This document shows, in pieces, positions 39,675 to 48,210 of a stretch of DNA of 64,000 nt. The translations under genes were made by a program, and so were the position numbers. Origin of the DNA: Candidatus Obscuribacterales bacterium (lineage in GTDB: Bacteria; Cyanobacteriota; Vampirovibrionia; Obscuribacterales; Obscuribacteraceae). Each line of letters begins with the position of its first letter. Position 1 is the stretch's first letter. The notes under the pieces were generated by a model. The model was given only the letters and a program-made list of their open reading frames with translations. It was not told where the DNA came from and did not search any database. Where the stretch lies: assembly GCA_019752635.1 (NCBI GenBank), contig JAIELX010000037.1:1-64000 (forward strand). The letters run 5' to 3'.

Positions 39675-41763
39675 GGGCTGCCTCCTTTTCCGAAATGGCG
39701 TCGACCACGAAGCGAGCGTGAATCGGCAGCCCGTTGTAGTGCTTGATGGAAACCAGGCGCGTCGCCAACTCCGGGACTTCCAGTGCGATGATGTCTCGCA
39801 TCTGTCCGTCGCGATTTTGCTCCACGACGTAGATGCGATCGTGTCCCTGCAAGAACGTGCGTAGCGCATCGTTGAAAGGCAGCGCGCGAATGCGCAAGTA
39901 AGAGGTTTCCAGACCACCCTGACCGAGGATGTGTCGCGCCTCTTGCACTGCGGAATCCGACGAACCGAAGGCGATGATACCAACCTTCGCTTTGTCGTTC
40001 GTCTGCAATACCGGTGCGGGGACGGCGCTACGAGCGGTATCGTGCTTGCGGGACAGCCGGTCCACCAGGTTGCGATAGTCGGAGGGGCGCTCGCTGTATC
40101 CAGCCTTCTCGTTGTGTCCGCTGCCGCGGTTGAAGTATCCCGCGATGGGCGAGTTCGTCCCCGGGAGGGTTCGCGCGCAGATACCGTCACCGTCCACGTC
40201 TCGGTAGCGCTCGAACTTGCCGGCGGCTGCCAGTTGTTCGGCGCTGAGGACCTTGCCTCGATCGAGCGGGCGCTCGGGGTACTTGAACTGGTCGGCCAGG
40301 AAGGTGTTCATGCCGAGGTCGAGATCGGACAGAATGAACACCGGCGTTTGGAACCGGTCGGCCAGGTCCAGCGCATCCATCGCCATCGTGTAGCATTCCT
40401 CGACGTTGCCGGGGATGAGCACGATGTGCTTGGTGTCGCCGTGCGACAGCTGGTAGACGAAAGAGAGGTCGCCTTGTGCCGTGCGGGTTGGCAAGCCTGT
40501 GGAAGGTCCGACGCGTTGCACGTCGACGATCACGACCGGGATCTCGGTGAAGTATGCCAGCCCGACGAACTCGGCCATCAAAGAGATGCCGGGGCCGGAG
40601 GTGGCGGTCATCGCTCGAGCGCCTGCCCAGCCCGCGCCGATGGCCATCCCCACTGCCGCAAGTTCGTCTTCTGCTTGCACCACTGCGAAGGTTTGCGTGC
40701 CATCGGCATTGGTGCGGTGCTTCTTTAGATAGGCTTCCAGATGCTCGCAGACGCTCGATGAAGGCGTGATCGGGTACCACGTCACCACCGAGACACCGCC
40801 GAACAGGAAGCCCATTGCCGTTGCGCTGTTGCCGTCGATCAGGATCTTGCCGGCGGTCTTGTCCATCGGCCGCACGACAAAGCGATCTTTCTTCGGCAGG
40901 TTCTTCGCCGCCCAATCGCGCCCCTTTTCCAGCGCCGCCAGATTGGACTTGATGGCGCTTTCCTTCTTCGGGAATTGACGCCGGATCGCCGCTTCGATAA
41001 CCTTAAAGTCCATGTCGAGCAGCTGACCGAGGACTCCGACGTAGATCATGTTCACCAGCAGCTTGCGCAGCTTGGTGTTGTCGGTGGTGCCAACCACCAG
41101 TTCGTTGAACGGCACCTGGTAGTGAATCACGTCGGTGCGGACCTGATCGAGCTTCAGTTCGACCGGGCTGATGCAGACCGAGCCGGGACGAAGATCTTGC
41201 AGATCCGCCACAGCCGTCTCTTCGTTCATTGCGACCAGGATGTCGACGTCGCGCTTGCGACCGAGCCAGCCGTCCTTGTTCACGCGGATGGTGTACCAGG
41301 TTGGCATGCCGGCGATGTTGGACGGGAAGAGGTTCTTTCCCGAGGTCGGGACGCCCATGTCCTTGATCGAGCGGTTGAGGACGATGTTCGCCGACTGGCT
41401 GCCTGACCCGTTTACCGTGCCAATGTGAACGACGAAGTCATTGTCCAGCAGCACGATGGCTGGTGGCGACGGGGGTACCACCGCGACGGGAGCCGTTGTC
41501 GGGGCTACGGTCGCTGATCCGTTCGCTGTGTTGTTCGGTACGGTGGGCGACGTTACGGCAGCAGGTGTCACGCTGAGGTCCTCAGCAGGCGCGGTCAGGA
41601 CTTGCAGAGTGACGGTACCGGGAGTGGTGCGGCAGCAGCCGGAACCGGGTACGGTGCCATTGCGAATGGCTGCGGCAATGGCTGCGGGGCCTCCGGCGGG
41701 CGGGGTGCAACACCCTGATGGCTGATGGACCGTCGGTCCATCAGCTGTTGGTTTGTCTGACAT
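39664..41763 (-). CDS. korA: 2-oxoacid:ferredoxin oxidoreductase, fused gamma-alpha subunit
   Basis: A 699-aa fused subunit. Residues 1 to about 105 are a low-complexity Pro/Thr/Ala extension with two CC pairs (CCTPP near 18 and CCRTTP near 43). The gamma domain follows (VHIGTVNGSGSQSANI), then the alpha domain from about 310 (VSVVTWYPITPSSSVCEHLE, AEDELAAVGMAIGAGWAGAR, TATSGPGISLMAEFVGLAYF), the usual order of gamma-alpha fusions. The ThiTPP-pairing regions look intact. It is the first gene of the korAB pair and starts at ATG 41763 with AGGAGG. No ferredoxin gene lies beside it. Confidence 0.94.
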   Translation of the reverse strand: MSDKPTADGPTVHQPSGCCTPPAGGPAAIAAAIRNGTVPGSGCCRTTPGTVTLQVLTAPAEDLSVTPAAVTSPTVPNNTANGSATVAPTTAPVAVVPPSPPAIVLLDNDFVVHIGTVNGSGSQSANIVLNRSIKDMGVPTSGKNLFPSNIAGMPTWYTIRVNKDGWLGRKRDVDILVAMNEETAVADLQDLRPGSVCISPVELKLDQVRTDVIHYQVPFNELVVGTTDNTKLRKLLVNMIYVGVLGQLLDMDFKVIEAAIRRQFPKKESAIKSNLAALEKGRDWAAKNLPKKDRFVVRPMDKTAGKILIDGNSATAMGFLFGGVSVVTWYPITPSSSVCEHLEAYLKKHRTNADGTQTFAVVQAEDELAAVGMAIGAGWAGARAMTATSGPGISLMAEFVGLAYFTEIPVVIVDVQRVGPSTGLPTRTAQGDLSFVYQLSHGDTKHIVLIPGNVEECYTMAMDALDLADRFQTPVFILSDLDLGMNTFLADQFKYPERPLDRGKVLSAEQLAAAGKFERYRDVDGDGICARTLPGTNSPIAGYFNRGSGHNEKAGYSERPSDYRNLVDRLSRKHDTARSAVPAPVLQTNDKAKVGIIAFGSSDSAVQEARHILGQGGLETSYLRIRALPFNDALRTFLQGHDRIYVVEQNRDGQMRDIIALEVPELATRLVSIKHYNGLPIHARFVVDAISEKEAAHVS

Positions 41764-41784
41764 GATACCTCCTGTTGGGGTCCC

Positions 41785-43170
41785 TTAGCCGTTCAGCTCA
41801 CCAGCGAGCGTGAAATAGCGGCCGATAGCCTGGATGCCGGCGTGGAAGTTGGCCAGATCCAGATTCTCGTTGGGGGCGTGCATGTTGCAGTCGGGCAGCG
41901 TGAATCCGGTCAGGAGCACGGGAGCGTTCAGAACGTGTTTGAACGTACCGGCGATCGGAATCGAACCGCCCTCACGAACGTAAGCGGGATCTTTCCCGAA
42001 CGTGAGCTTGTAGGCCTGAGCGCAGGCCTGGATCAATGGGTTATTCGTTTCCACGCGCATTGCCGGCGATGCTGAGAGGATCTTCACATCGACGCGCGCA
42101 TGTTTCGGTGTCACTTTGCGAACGTAGTCCGCGAACAGCTTGGCGACAGCTTGCGGGTCCATGTCGGGCACCAGGCGCATGCTGATTTTTGCCGACGCGA
42201 CAGCGGGAATTACCGTCTTGAACCCGTCGCCGCTGAAACCGCCGGTGATACCGTTGATTTCCAGGGTGGGTAGTGCCCAAGTGCGGTGCAGCACCGAGTA
42301 GCGGCGATCGCCGATCAACCCTGCCGCACCTACGTGATTGACGCAGTAGTCGTGTTCATCGAACGGCAGACGTGCCCATGAATCGAGTTCCAGTTTGTCC
42401 GGGCGCTTCACCTGCTTGTAGAAGCCGGGAATGCGGACCCGGCCGGTGGGAGTCTTCAACTTGGCGATGATTTCAGCCAGGGATTGCACCGAGTTCGGTG
42501 CTGCTCCGCCGAACTCACCGGAGTGAAGGTCGCGGCTTGCTCCGGTCACAGTGACCTCCGCGGCGATCAGCCCGCGCAGTCCCGTGCTGATTGTCGGCAG
42601 TCCGGCCTCATACATGCCGCAATCGAGCACCACCGCAGCTGAGCAGCCGAGCTCGGCTGCGTGCTTGTTGACGTACTCTTCGATGTGTTCGCCGGACGAC
42701 TCCTCTTCGCCTTCGAACAGCACTTTGATGTTGACGGGCAGCTTGCCGGCTGTTTTGAGGAAGCCTTCCAAAACGGCCAGCAGGATGAACCCTTGCCCTT
42801 TGTCGTCAGCGCTTCCCCGCGCGAAGAGTTTCCCATTTCGTTCTGTCGGTTCGAACGGCGGTGAGGTCCACAAAGTCAGGGGATCGACCGGTTGAACGTC
42901 GAAATGGGCGTAAAGAAGCAGTGTGGGTTTGTCCGGGGCGTGCAGCCAGTCGGCGTAGACCAGTGGATGGCGATCTGGACCCCCGTCTATGGTGCGTACG
43001 TGCTCCATTCCGATTGACGTCAATTTGTTGGTGACCCAGTCGGCGGCAGCTTGCACATCGCTCTTGTGGGCAGGAAGAGCGCTGATGCTGGGTATCCGTA
43101 GAAATGCTTTCAGCTCGTCGAGTAAGCGGCTGGCGTGCAAAGTCCAGTAACCGCTTGCGGCGTTGAACAT
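41785..43170 (-). CDS. M20 family dipeptidase (CNDP-like)
   Basis: A 461-aa metallopeptidase with a catalytic and a lid domain. YAHFDVQPVDP (87-97) has His 89 and Asp 91, ARGSADDKGQ the bridging Asp, and FEGEEESSGEHIEEY the catalytic Glu pair; all zinc ligands are visible. Such enzymes hydrolyse dipeptides and N-acyl amino acids in the cytosol. ATG 43170 follows CAGGAGACCTGC; the frame runs 70 codons further upstream but crosses a terminator hairpin. It precedes korA by only 21 bp, so all three may be one operon linking peptide use to 2-oxoacid oxidation. Confidence 0.94.
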   Translation of the reverse strand: MFNAASGYWTLHASRLLDELKAFLRIPSISALPAHKSDVQAAADWVTNKLTSIGMEHVRTIDGGPDRHPLVYADWLHAPDKPTLLLYAHFDVQPVDPLTLWTSPPFEPTERNGKLFARGSADDKGQGFILLAVLEGFLKTAGKLPVNIKVLFEGEEESSGEHIEEYVNKHAAELGCSAAVVLDCGMYEAGLPTISTGLRGLIAAEVTVTGASRDLHSGEFGGAAPNSVQSLAEIIAKLKTPTGRVRIPGFYKQVKRPDKLELDSWARLPFDEHDYCVNHVGAAGLIGDRRYSVLHRTWALPTLEINGITGGFSGDGFKTVIPAVASAKISMRLVPDMDPQAVAKLFADYVRKVTPKHARVDVKILSASPAMRVETNNPLIQACAQAYKLTFGKDPAYVREGGSIPIAGTFKHVLNAPVLLTGFTLPDCNMHAPNENLDLANFHAGIQAIGRYFTLAGELNG

Positions 43171-43188
43171 GCAGGTCTCCTGACACAA

Positions 43189-43222
43189 GAGAAGCGCCGA
43201 AGCTGGAGTGCTCCGGCGCTTC
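43189..43222 (-). terminator. Hairpin after the beta-CASP gene
   Basis: AGAAGCGCCGAAGC / GCTCCGGCGCTTCT, one mismatch, 6-nt loop, 73 bp past the beta-CASP stop and 19 bp before the dipeptidase start. Confidence 0.65.
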
Positions 43223-43294
43223 TTTACATTTGGCGGCAGTTGTTGCTGTGCCGCATGATGATTGGTCGCAACTAAGAAGCGTGCAGCAAGCTGC

Positions 43295-44923
43295 TCAGTC
43301 CAGGTCCACGAATTCGCGATAGTGCGGCACGTGCACATTCCACTTGAAACGCTCTTCGACGCGGGTCTTGAACGCCGCAAGAGAATCAGTATCGCCGTGG
43401 ACGAGGAAGACTTTCTTCGGAGCCTGGCTGAACCCCGACAACCAGTTCAGGATGTCGTTGTAGTCGCCGTGACCCGAGTAATCCTCCATGTGAGCGATTT
43501 TGGCACGAACGCGGACTTCCTCACCACCGACATACAGCTCTTCGCCCTTGTTGTTCATCAACTGTCGTCCGAGTGTTCCATCGGACTGGAAGCCGGCGAA
43601 CAGAACCGTGTTCTGCGGTCCGGGCAAGCGCTGCTTCAGGTGGTGAACGACGCGGCCGCCGGAGGCCATGCCGCTAGAGCTGAGGACGATGATTGGCTTG
43701 GCTGGCGGATCGTCGAGCTTCTTGGATTGCGCCGCATCGGGCAGCTCGGCGTAGATCGGAGTTTTGAAGGGATCGCCGGCTTGGAGAGCAGCGAGCGCCT
43801 TCGGGTTGTATTCCTCGACCGCCTTACGATAGACATCCGTGGCTTTGATGGCCATCGGGCTGTCCACGAACACGGGGATCTCGGGGATCCGACCATCCGC
43901 CATAAGTTGGCGCAGGTCGAACAGTACCGACTGCACGCGTCCGACCGCGAAAGCCGGAATCAGGATCACCCCGTGTCCGAACGACGGGTGCGCTTTCTTG
44001 ATGGCGCGGTCGTGGGCTTCGTTGATGTGGTCCGCCAAGGTGGCCTGACGATCGCGGCGCGGGTGAAGGCGATCACCGTAGGTCGCTTCACAGAGGACAT
44101 AATCCGCGCGCTTAAGACGCACGATGTTCTTCAGCACCGGCATGTCCGGCCGACCGATGTCGCCGCTGATGACGATTCTCTTGGTCTTGCTGCCCGTACC
44201 GACCTCAAGGACTACTACCGCGGCACCGAGAAGGTGCGATGCGCGTTTGTACTCGAACGCCACGAGCGGGTGAGCCTTGAACCGCTGGTCGAATGGCACG
44301 ACCTTGATCAGCTTCAGTGCTGCTTCGGCATCCGCTTTTGTGTAGAGCGCGGGCAGCACCGTTCGCGGTGCATCTTGCTTGGGATGCTTCTTGCCCTGCT
44401 GCCGACCACTCGGCTTGGCTTGCGGCTTCTCGTCGGATTTGGCCGTGCGGCCTTTGCGTCCTAGCGTTGCTTGCTTGGTCTGCTTGATCGGCTGAGGCGC
44501 TTGGACTTGGGACATGCGACGGACTTCTCGTGCCAGTCGGCGGGAGGCTTCTTCCTCTTGGAGGTATCCGCTGTCGGGAAGGAGGATGCCCATCAGGGCT
44601 GCGGTCTGGGGCGATGCATAGACGGGACCGCGGAAACCGTCTTTGTAGAGCTTCGGCAGAAAACCGGTGTGGTCGTTGTGAGCGTGGGTGATGATTCCGA
44701 ACTTGATGTCGGAGGCCTTCAGCCCGGAGGGGAGCCGGTTTTGATAGTTGAGGGACTCGTCTTCCTGAGCGAGTCCGGCATCAACGAAGAAACGGATCAC
44801 TTCGCTCTCTTCGGTGGTGTACTCGAAGAAGTGAAGCGATCCTGTGACGGTACCGGCGGCTCCAAGAAAATGGAGACGAAGCCGGCTGTCGCCAGAACGC
44901 TTAGTGCGTTTTGAACGTGGCAT
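43295..44923 (-). CDS. Beta-CASP metallo-beta-lactamase nuclease (CPSF-like)
   Basis: A 542-aa RNA-processing type MBL protein. THAHNDHTG (79-87) is the HxHxDH zinc motif; CEATYGDR, VFVDSPMAIKATDVYRK and LSSSGMASGGRVVHHLKQ are the beta-CASP motifs A to C, and VHGDTDSLAAF the terminal His motif. Between residues about 140 and 205 it has a basic, Lys/Gln-rich insertion (PQPIKQTKQATLGRKGRTAK) not usual for the family, probably an RNA-binding loop. It probably cleaves RNA endonucleolytically. ATG 44923 follows AAAGGTAGGTTG. Confidence 0.94.
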   Translation of the reverse strand: MPRSKRTKRSGDSRLRLHFLGAAGTVTGSLHFFEYTTEESEVIRFFVDAGLAQEDESLNYQNRLPSGLKASDIKFGIITHAHNDHTGFLPKLYKDGFRGPVYASPQTAALMGILLPDSGYLQEEEASRRLAREVRRMSQVQAPQPIKQTKQATLGRKGRTAKSDEKPQAKPSGRQQGKKHPKQDAPRTVLPALYTKADAEAALKLIKVVPFDQRFKAHPLVAFEYKRASHLLGAAVVVLEVGTGSKTKRIVISGDIGRPDMPVLKNIVRLKRADYVLCEATYGDRLHPRRDRQATLADHINEAHDRAIKKAHPSFGHGVILIPAFAVGRVQSVLFDLRQLMADGRIPEIPVFVDSPMAIKATDVYRKAVEEYNPKALAALQAGDPFKTPIYAELPDAAQSKKLDDPPAKPIIVLSSSGMASGGRVVHHLKQRLPGPQNTVLFAGFQSDGTLGRQLMNNKGEELYVGGEEVRVRAKIAHMEDYSGHGDYNDILNWLSGFSQAPKKVFLVHGDTDSLAAFKTRVEERFKWNVHVPHYREFVDLD

Positions 44924-45561
44924 TTTCAACCTACCTTTGTCGAGGACCAGTAAAGTTACGGTCGCTCGTAAACGTCTACGCAGATGGGGACAGGGACCGA
45001 GCACATGCTCTTAACTCATCGCGGGGCGATGGCTATCGAATTCAGTAGTCTTTCGTTCAGTCCTTGATGGAGTCACCCGTGCTGCGAATTAAAAAGTTCG
45101 TCTCACCCTAGCAACAGGGCTCCGCTGGTTACCAGCGCTGCGGGACCGCATAAGTAGAGATTTAGGTCTTATTGGAGCCTGTTACGAGATCGATAAAGTG
45201 TTGACAAGCGCTGTGCTGGTATGGCTAGAGGGGGTCTTCGGACCACCGATGTCAAGGTACGTTATCCGCGCTACTCGTGTCAGGGGCGATGGACTGAGCG
45301 TGTCAGGCTCCGCGGTTGTATTGGCTATACCTGTCCGCCTAGGGTGTGATGTTTCCCATTTTAGATTTTTCGCACGGTAGTCCAAACAGCGAAAAACCAA
45401 CTGACTGTTCTTATCGAAAACTCTTCGCTGCAACATCTGTTGTGCGTTCAAGCCTGCAATCCAGAGGTTGTTTGGGATTGCACATTTGAACGGACCCATC
45501 AAGCGGGAGCCCGTTCCCCTTCACAGAGCCGGTTAACACCGGCATCATCAGGGAGTACCCA
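44924..45561. other. Intergenic region
   Basis: No gene in 638 bp. A TTGACA at 45201 begins a possible promoter reading right. A bipartite inverted repeat (CGTTCAA then TGCAATCC, 45445-45462; GGATTGCA then TTGAACG, 45475-45492) lies in the leader of the rhomboid gene. Confidence 0.45.
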
Positions 45562-46506
45562 ATGATTCCCATTCGAGATAATCTCAGCTGTAAGAGTCCG
45601 GCTCGCGCCACTCAAGTGCTGATCATCCTGAATGTCATCGCCTTTGCAATTGAGATGCTCTTGCCTGCTGGCATGAGCGACTGGTTCTTCTCGACCTTCT
45701 GCGTCGTACCCGGCAACATCACCGAAGCTTTCGCAACGTGGAACCTTGCCGGTATCGGCATGGGGCTGCTGAGCATTCTTACCGCAATGTTTTTGCATGG
45801 CGGCGTTGCTCACATCTTCGGCAACATGATTTTCCTCAACGCCTTCGGCAAATCAGCGGAGAACAGGCTGGGATCGCTGCGCTTCGTAGGATTCTACCTT
45901 CTGGGTGGGTTTGCGGCGTGGTTCTTCCACTACATTCTCGACCCCTACAGCATGGTGCCGGCCCTCGGTGCTAGTGGCGCCATTGCTGCTGTGCTCGGGT
46001 TTTACTTGCTGTTCTACCCCAAGGCAGAGTTCCTATCGTTGGTCATGGCCGGTCCCGTGCCGGTACTGGTGAGCATTCGCGCTTACTGGTTCCTGGTTGC
46101 ATGGTTCGTCGGTCAGATCATCCCCGGGTTGGACGAGCTGCTCAAGCCGAGCATGGGCGCAGGCATTGCCTACTGGGCACACATTGGCGGGTTCGCTGCC
46201 GGGCTATGTCTGGCTGCGTACTGGAAGATGGTGCGTCCAGTTTCGGATGTGTGCTACTCGCCTTTCATGTGCAAGTGCGGACATGAGGACTGTGTGAAGA
46301 ACGGGGTCTCGTTGTCCAGCTTGTTCCGTCGGCGCAACGTCGATAGCTCGTGCGAGCATGGTTGCGACGTCAGTGAAGACGAAGTTCAGGCCGACCTGGA
46401 GCATGGTCGCTGTGACGGAGATAATCACGCTCCCAACTGCGATCACCAGAGGGATTCGAAGCGCGATCAGAAGACCGACGCTGCTTCGGATCAGTCCAAG
46501 CAGTAA
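45562..46506 (+). CDS. Rhomboid intramembrane serine protease
   Basis: A 314-aa protein with six membrane helices in residues 17-225. HGGVAHIFGNMIFLNAFG (79-96) is the oxyanion-hole region, GASGAIAA (136-143) contains catalytic Ser 138, and AHIGGFAAGL (206-215) contains catalytic His 207, so the dyad is complete. The family cleaves membrane helices of client proteins. The C-terminal 85 residues are soluble, Cys-, His- and Asp-rich (CKCGHEDC, CEHGCDV, HGRCDGDNH), an unusual extension that may bind metal. ATG 45562 follows CAGGGAGTACCCA. Confidence 0.94.
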   Translation: MIPIRDNLSCKSPARATQVLIILNVIAFAIEMLLPAGMSDWFFSTFCVVPGNITEAFATWNLAGIGMGLLSILTAMFLHGGVAHIFGNMIFLNAFGKSAENRLGSLRFVGFYLLGGFAAWFFHYILDPYSMVPALGASGAIAAVLGFYLLFYPKAEFLSLVMAGPVPVLVSIRAYWFLVAWFVGQIIPGLDELLKPSMGAGIAYWAHIGGFAAGLCLAAYWKMVRPVSDVCYSPFMCKCGHEDCVKNGVSLSSLFRRRNVDSSCEHGCDVSEDEVQADLEHGRCDGDNHAPNCDHQRDSKRDQKTDAASDQSKQ

Positions 46507-46523
46507 CAGTGAGTCGAAGTTCG

Positions 46524-46556
46524 CTCCCTCTGGCGCCGATGGCGCGCCAGAGGGAG
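46524..46556 (+). terminator. Hairpin after the rhomboid gene
   Basis: CTCCCTCTGGCG / CGCCAGAGGGAG, 12 bp perfect with a further inner pairing, 18 bp past the stop. Confidence 0.72.
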
Positions 46557-46733
46557 GCGAGTAGACGCCGCTGGTAGTGATGTTTCCAGCGCGATACGTT
46601 GTCGTTTTCTTGCTTTTGGAAAACGACAGGAGATAGTAGGGCGGCGATTCTGTCGCAAGCGTTGTGATTGCGTGGTTGGGCGCTACCCTGTGGTTCTGGT
46701 CCTACGCCTTTCGACAATTATCTTTGTCCATGT

Positions 46734-47417
46734 TTACGGCGGATCTCTCAGAGGTGCCCAGATTTCTGAGAAGTGGCACTGGCGCCAGTCGAACGGGATA
46801 TGTCTTTGCAGAATGTCAGTTATTCTGGCCGGACCGCATCGCAGTAGCGGAACAAGTTGCTTCTTTAGTTCTTGGGATAGATCACCAATTAGCTCCTTGA
46901 CCTCTGCAACGACGTTTGCTGGTTTCTGTTGCCAAATTTTGCGAACTAGTTCACCTGTTCTTTCCATCGAGAGTCGGAATTTGCGAGGGGCTACATGTCT
47001 GGCAACAACCCATTGGCCGTTGTAACAGCGAAAGCGGCTGGAACCGGTGGCGGTATCAAGCTTTAGTGGTCTAGTTGCCTCCGGATTTATCGGCCTCAGC
47101 CTCGTTTTGCTTGTAACCGGGGGGAGTTTCGGCATTGGTGCGTTTGGCGGTGATGGTATCGTAGTCTTGTTGAACCAGGCGTTTTTTGCGGCGGCGATTT
47201 CCTCAATCGGCGGACGCCAATCGGGATTGTCTTTCTTTGGTTTGCAGAAGACTCCCCATGCGAGGCGAATGAAGATGCCTTTGGCCACCAGCGCGCAGAG
47301 TACCGAGTCTACTTCGGACCTCGGACCGAAATGGAGACATTCGCGGGTTGTAATTATCTCGCCTTCCTGAAGTTTGTCGATTCGTCTGTGTATGTGTGCA
47401 GCTGTATCTTTTCGCAT
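46734..47417 (-). CDS. AbiEi antitoxin-like / DUF6088 winged-helix regulator
   Basis: A 227-aa protein. Residues about 8-60 (HRRIDKLQEGEIITTRECLHFG, then VDSVLCALVAKGIFIRLAWGVF) match the winged-helix N-terminus of AbiEi antitoxins and DUF6088 regulators. A Pro-rich linker (PSPPNAPMPKLPPVTS) and a helical C-terminal domain follow. In type IV toxin-antitoxin systems this protein represses its operon and counters an AbiEii nucleotidyltransferase toxin, but no such toxin gene is adjacent, so it looks like an orphan. ATG 47417 follows GCAAAGGAGATTGGTT. Just upstream lies the satellite array. Confidence 0.75.
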   Translation of the reverse strand: MRKDTAAHIHRRIDKLQEGEIITTRECLHFGPRSEVDSVLCALVAKGIFIRLAWGVFCKPKKDNPDWRPPIEEIAAAKNAWFNKTTIPSPPNAPMPKLPPVTSKTRLRPINPEATRPLKLDTATGSSRFRCYNGQWVVARHVAPRKFRLSMERTGELVRKIWQQKPANVVAEVKELIGDLSQELKKQLVPLLRCGPARITDILQRHIPFDWRQCHFSEIWAPLRDPP

Positions 47418-47571
47418 AACCAATCTCCTTTGCCGGGTGTGTTATTTGAAACGCCAGAGGTTGGAAAAAAGTTCAATGTTTTAGATCCCATGGCAATTGA
47501 TTTAATGTTATAAATTGGCTCCGGGGGCGAGTTGTGGCATGCAGAAATTGCCAGTTCTGTCGGGGGTCGCA

Positions 47572-48160
47572 TAGAAAAACTGCGAAAAGTCTGCGTTATG
47601 GCGTGCGGGGCAGGCATGGATAAACTGCGAAAAATCTGTACTACGGCAGCATGGCAGGTGTAGAAAAACTGCGAAAAGTCTACGTTATGGCGTGCGGGGC
47701 AGGCATAGATAAACTGCAAAAATCTGCACTAAGGCAGCATGGCAGGTATAGAAAAACTGCGAAAAGTCTACGTTATGGCGTGCGGGGCAGGCATAGATAA
47801 ACTGCGAAAAATCTGCACTATGGCAGCATGGCAGGTGTAGAAAAACTGCGAAAAGTCTACGTTATGGCGTGCGGGGCAGGCATAGATAAACTGCAAAAAT
47901 CTGCACTAAGGCAGCATGGCAGGTATAGAAAAACTGCGAAAAGTCTACGTTATGGCGTGCGGGGCAGGCATAGATAAACTGCGAAAAATCTGCACTATGG
48001 CAGCATGGCAGGTGTAGAAAAACTGCGAAAAGTCTGCGTCATGGCGTGCGGGGTAGGCGTAGAAAAACTGCGAAAAAATCTGCACTACGGCAGCATGGCA
48101 GGTGTAGAAGAACTGCGAAAAGTCTGCGTTAAGGTGTGCGGGGCAGGCATGGAAAAACCG
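47572..48160. repeat. Hierarchical tandem repeat (44/45-bp monomers)
   Basis: Thirteen full monomers and one partial, all opening with TAGA-AAACTGC. Starts: 47572, 47617, 47661, 47706, 47749, 47794, 47838, 47883, 47926, 47971, 48015, 48060, 48105. Two alternating types: A (45 bp, ending GCGTGCGGGGCAGGCA) and B (43-45 bp, ending GCAGCATGGCAGGTG). AB pairs form an 88/89-bp unit, and 47661-47837 and 47838-48014 are two identical 177-bp tetramers. There are no variable spacers, so it is not CRISPR. It lies between the AbiEi-like promoter and the dapE terminator. Confidence 0.92.
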
Positions 48161-48210
48161 CTCTAAACCTCACACCAGAACAGAGGTCCGTCTGGTGTGA
48201 GGTTTAGAGC
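48160..48210 (-). terminator. Intrinsic terminator of the dap operon
   Basis: Perfect 20-bp arms (48160-48179 and 48191-48210) with an 11-nt loop; on the minus strand GGTTTTTCC follows. The hairpin includes the dapE stop codon. Confidence 0.9.

Noticed and set aside
43262-44464. 400-codon plus-strand ORF across the beta-CASP gene
   Set aside because: Antisense shadow of a clearly conserved nuclease gene; no ribosome site or family resemblance.
45182-45502. 106-codon minus ORF in the rhomboid upstream gap
   Set aside because: No ribosome site, no domain-like sequence, low coding character.
47572-48160. CRISPR array
   Set aside because: Monomers are contiguous and all alike; no variable spacers and no cas genes.
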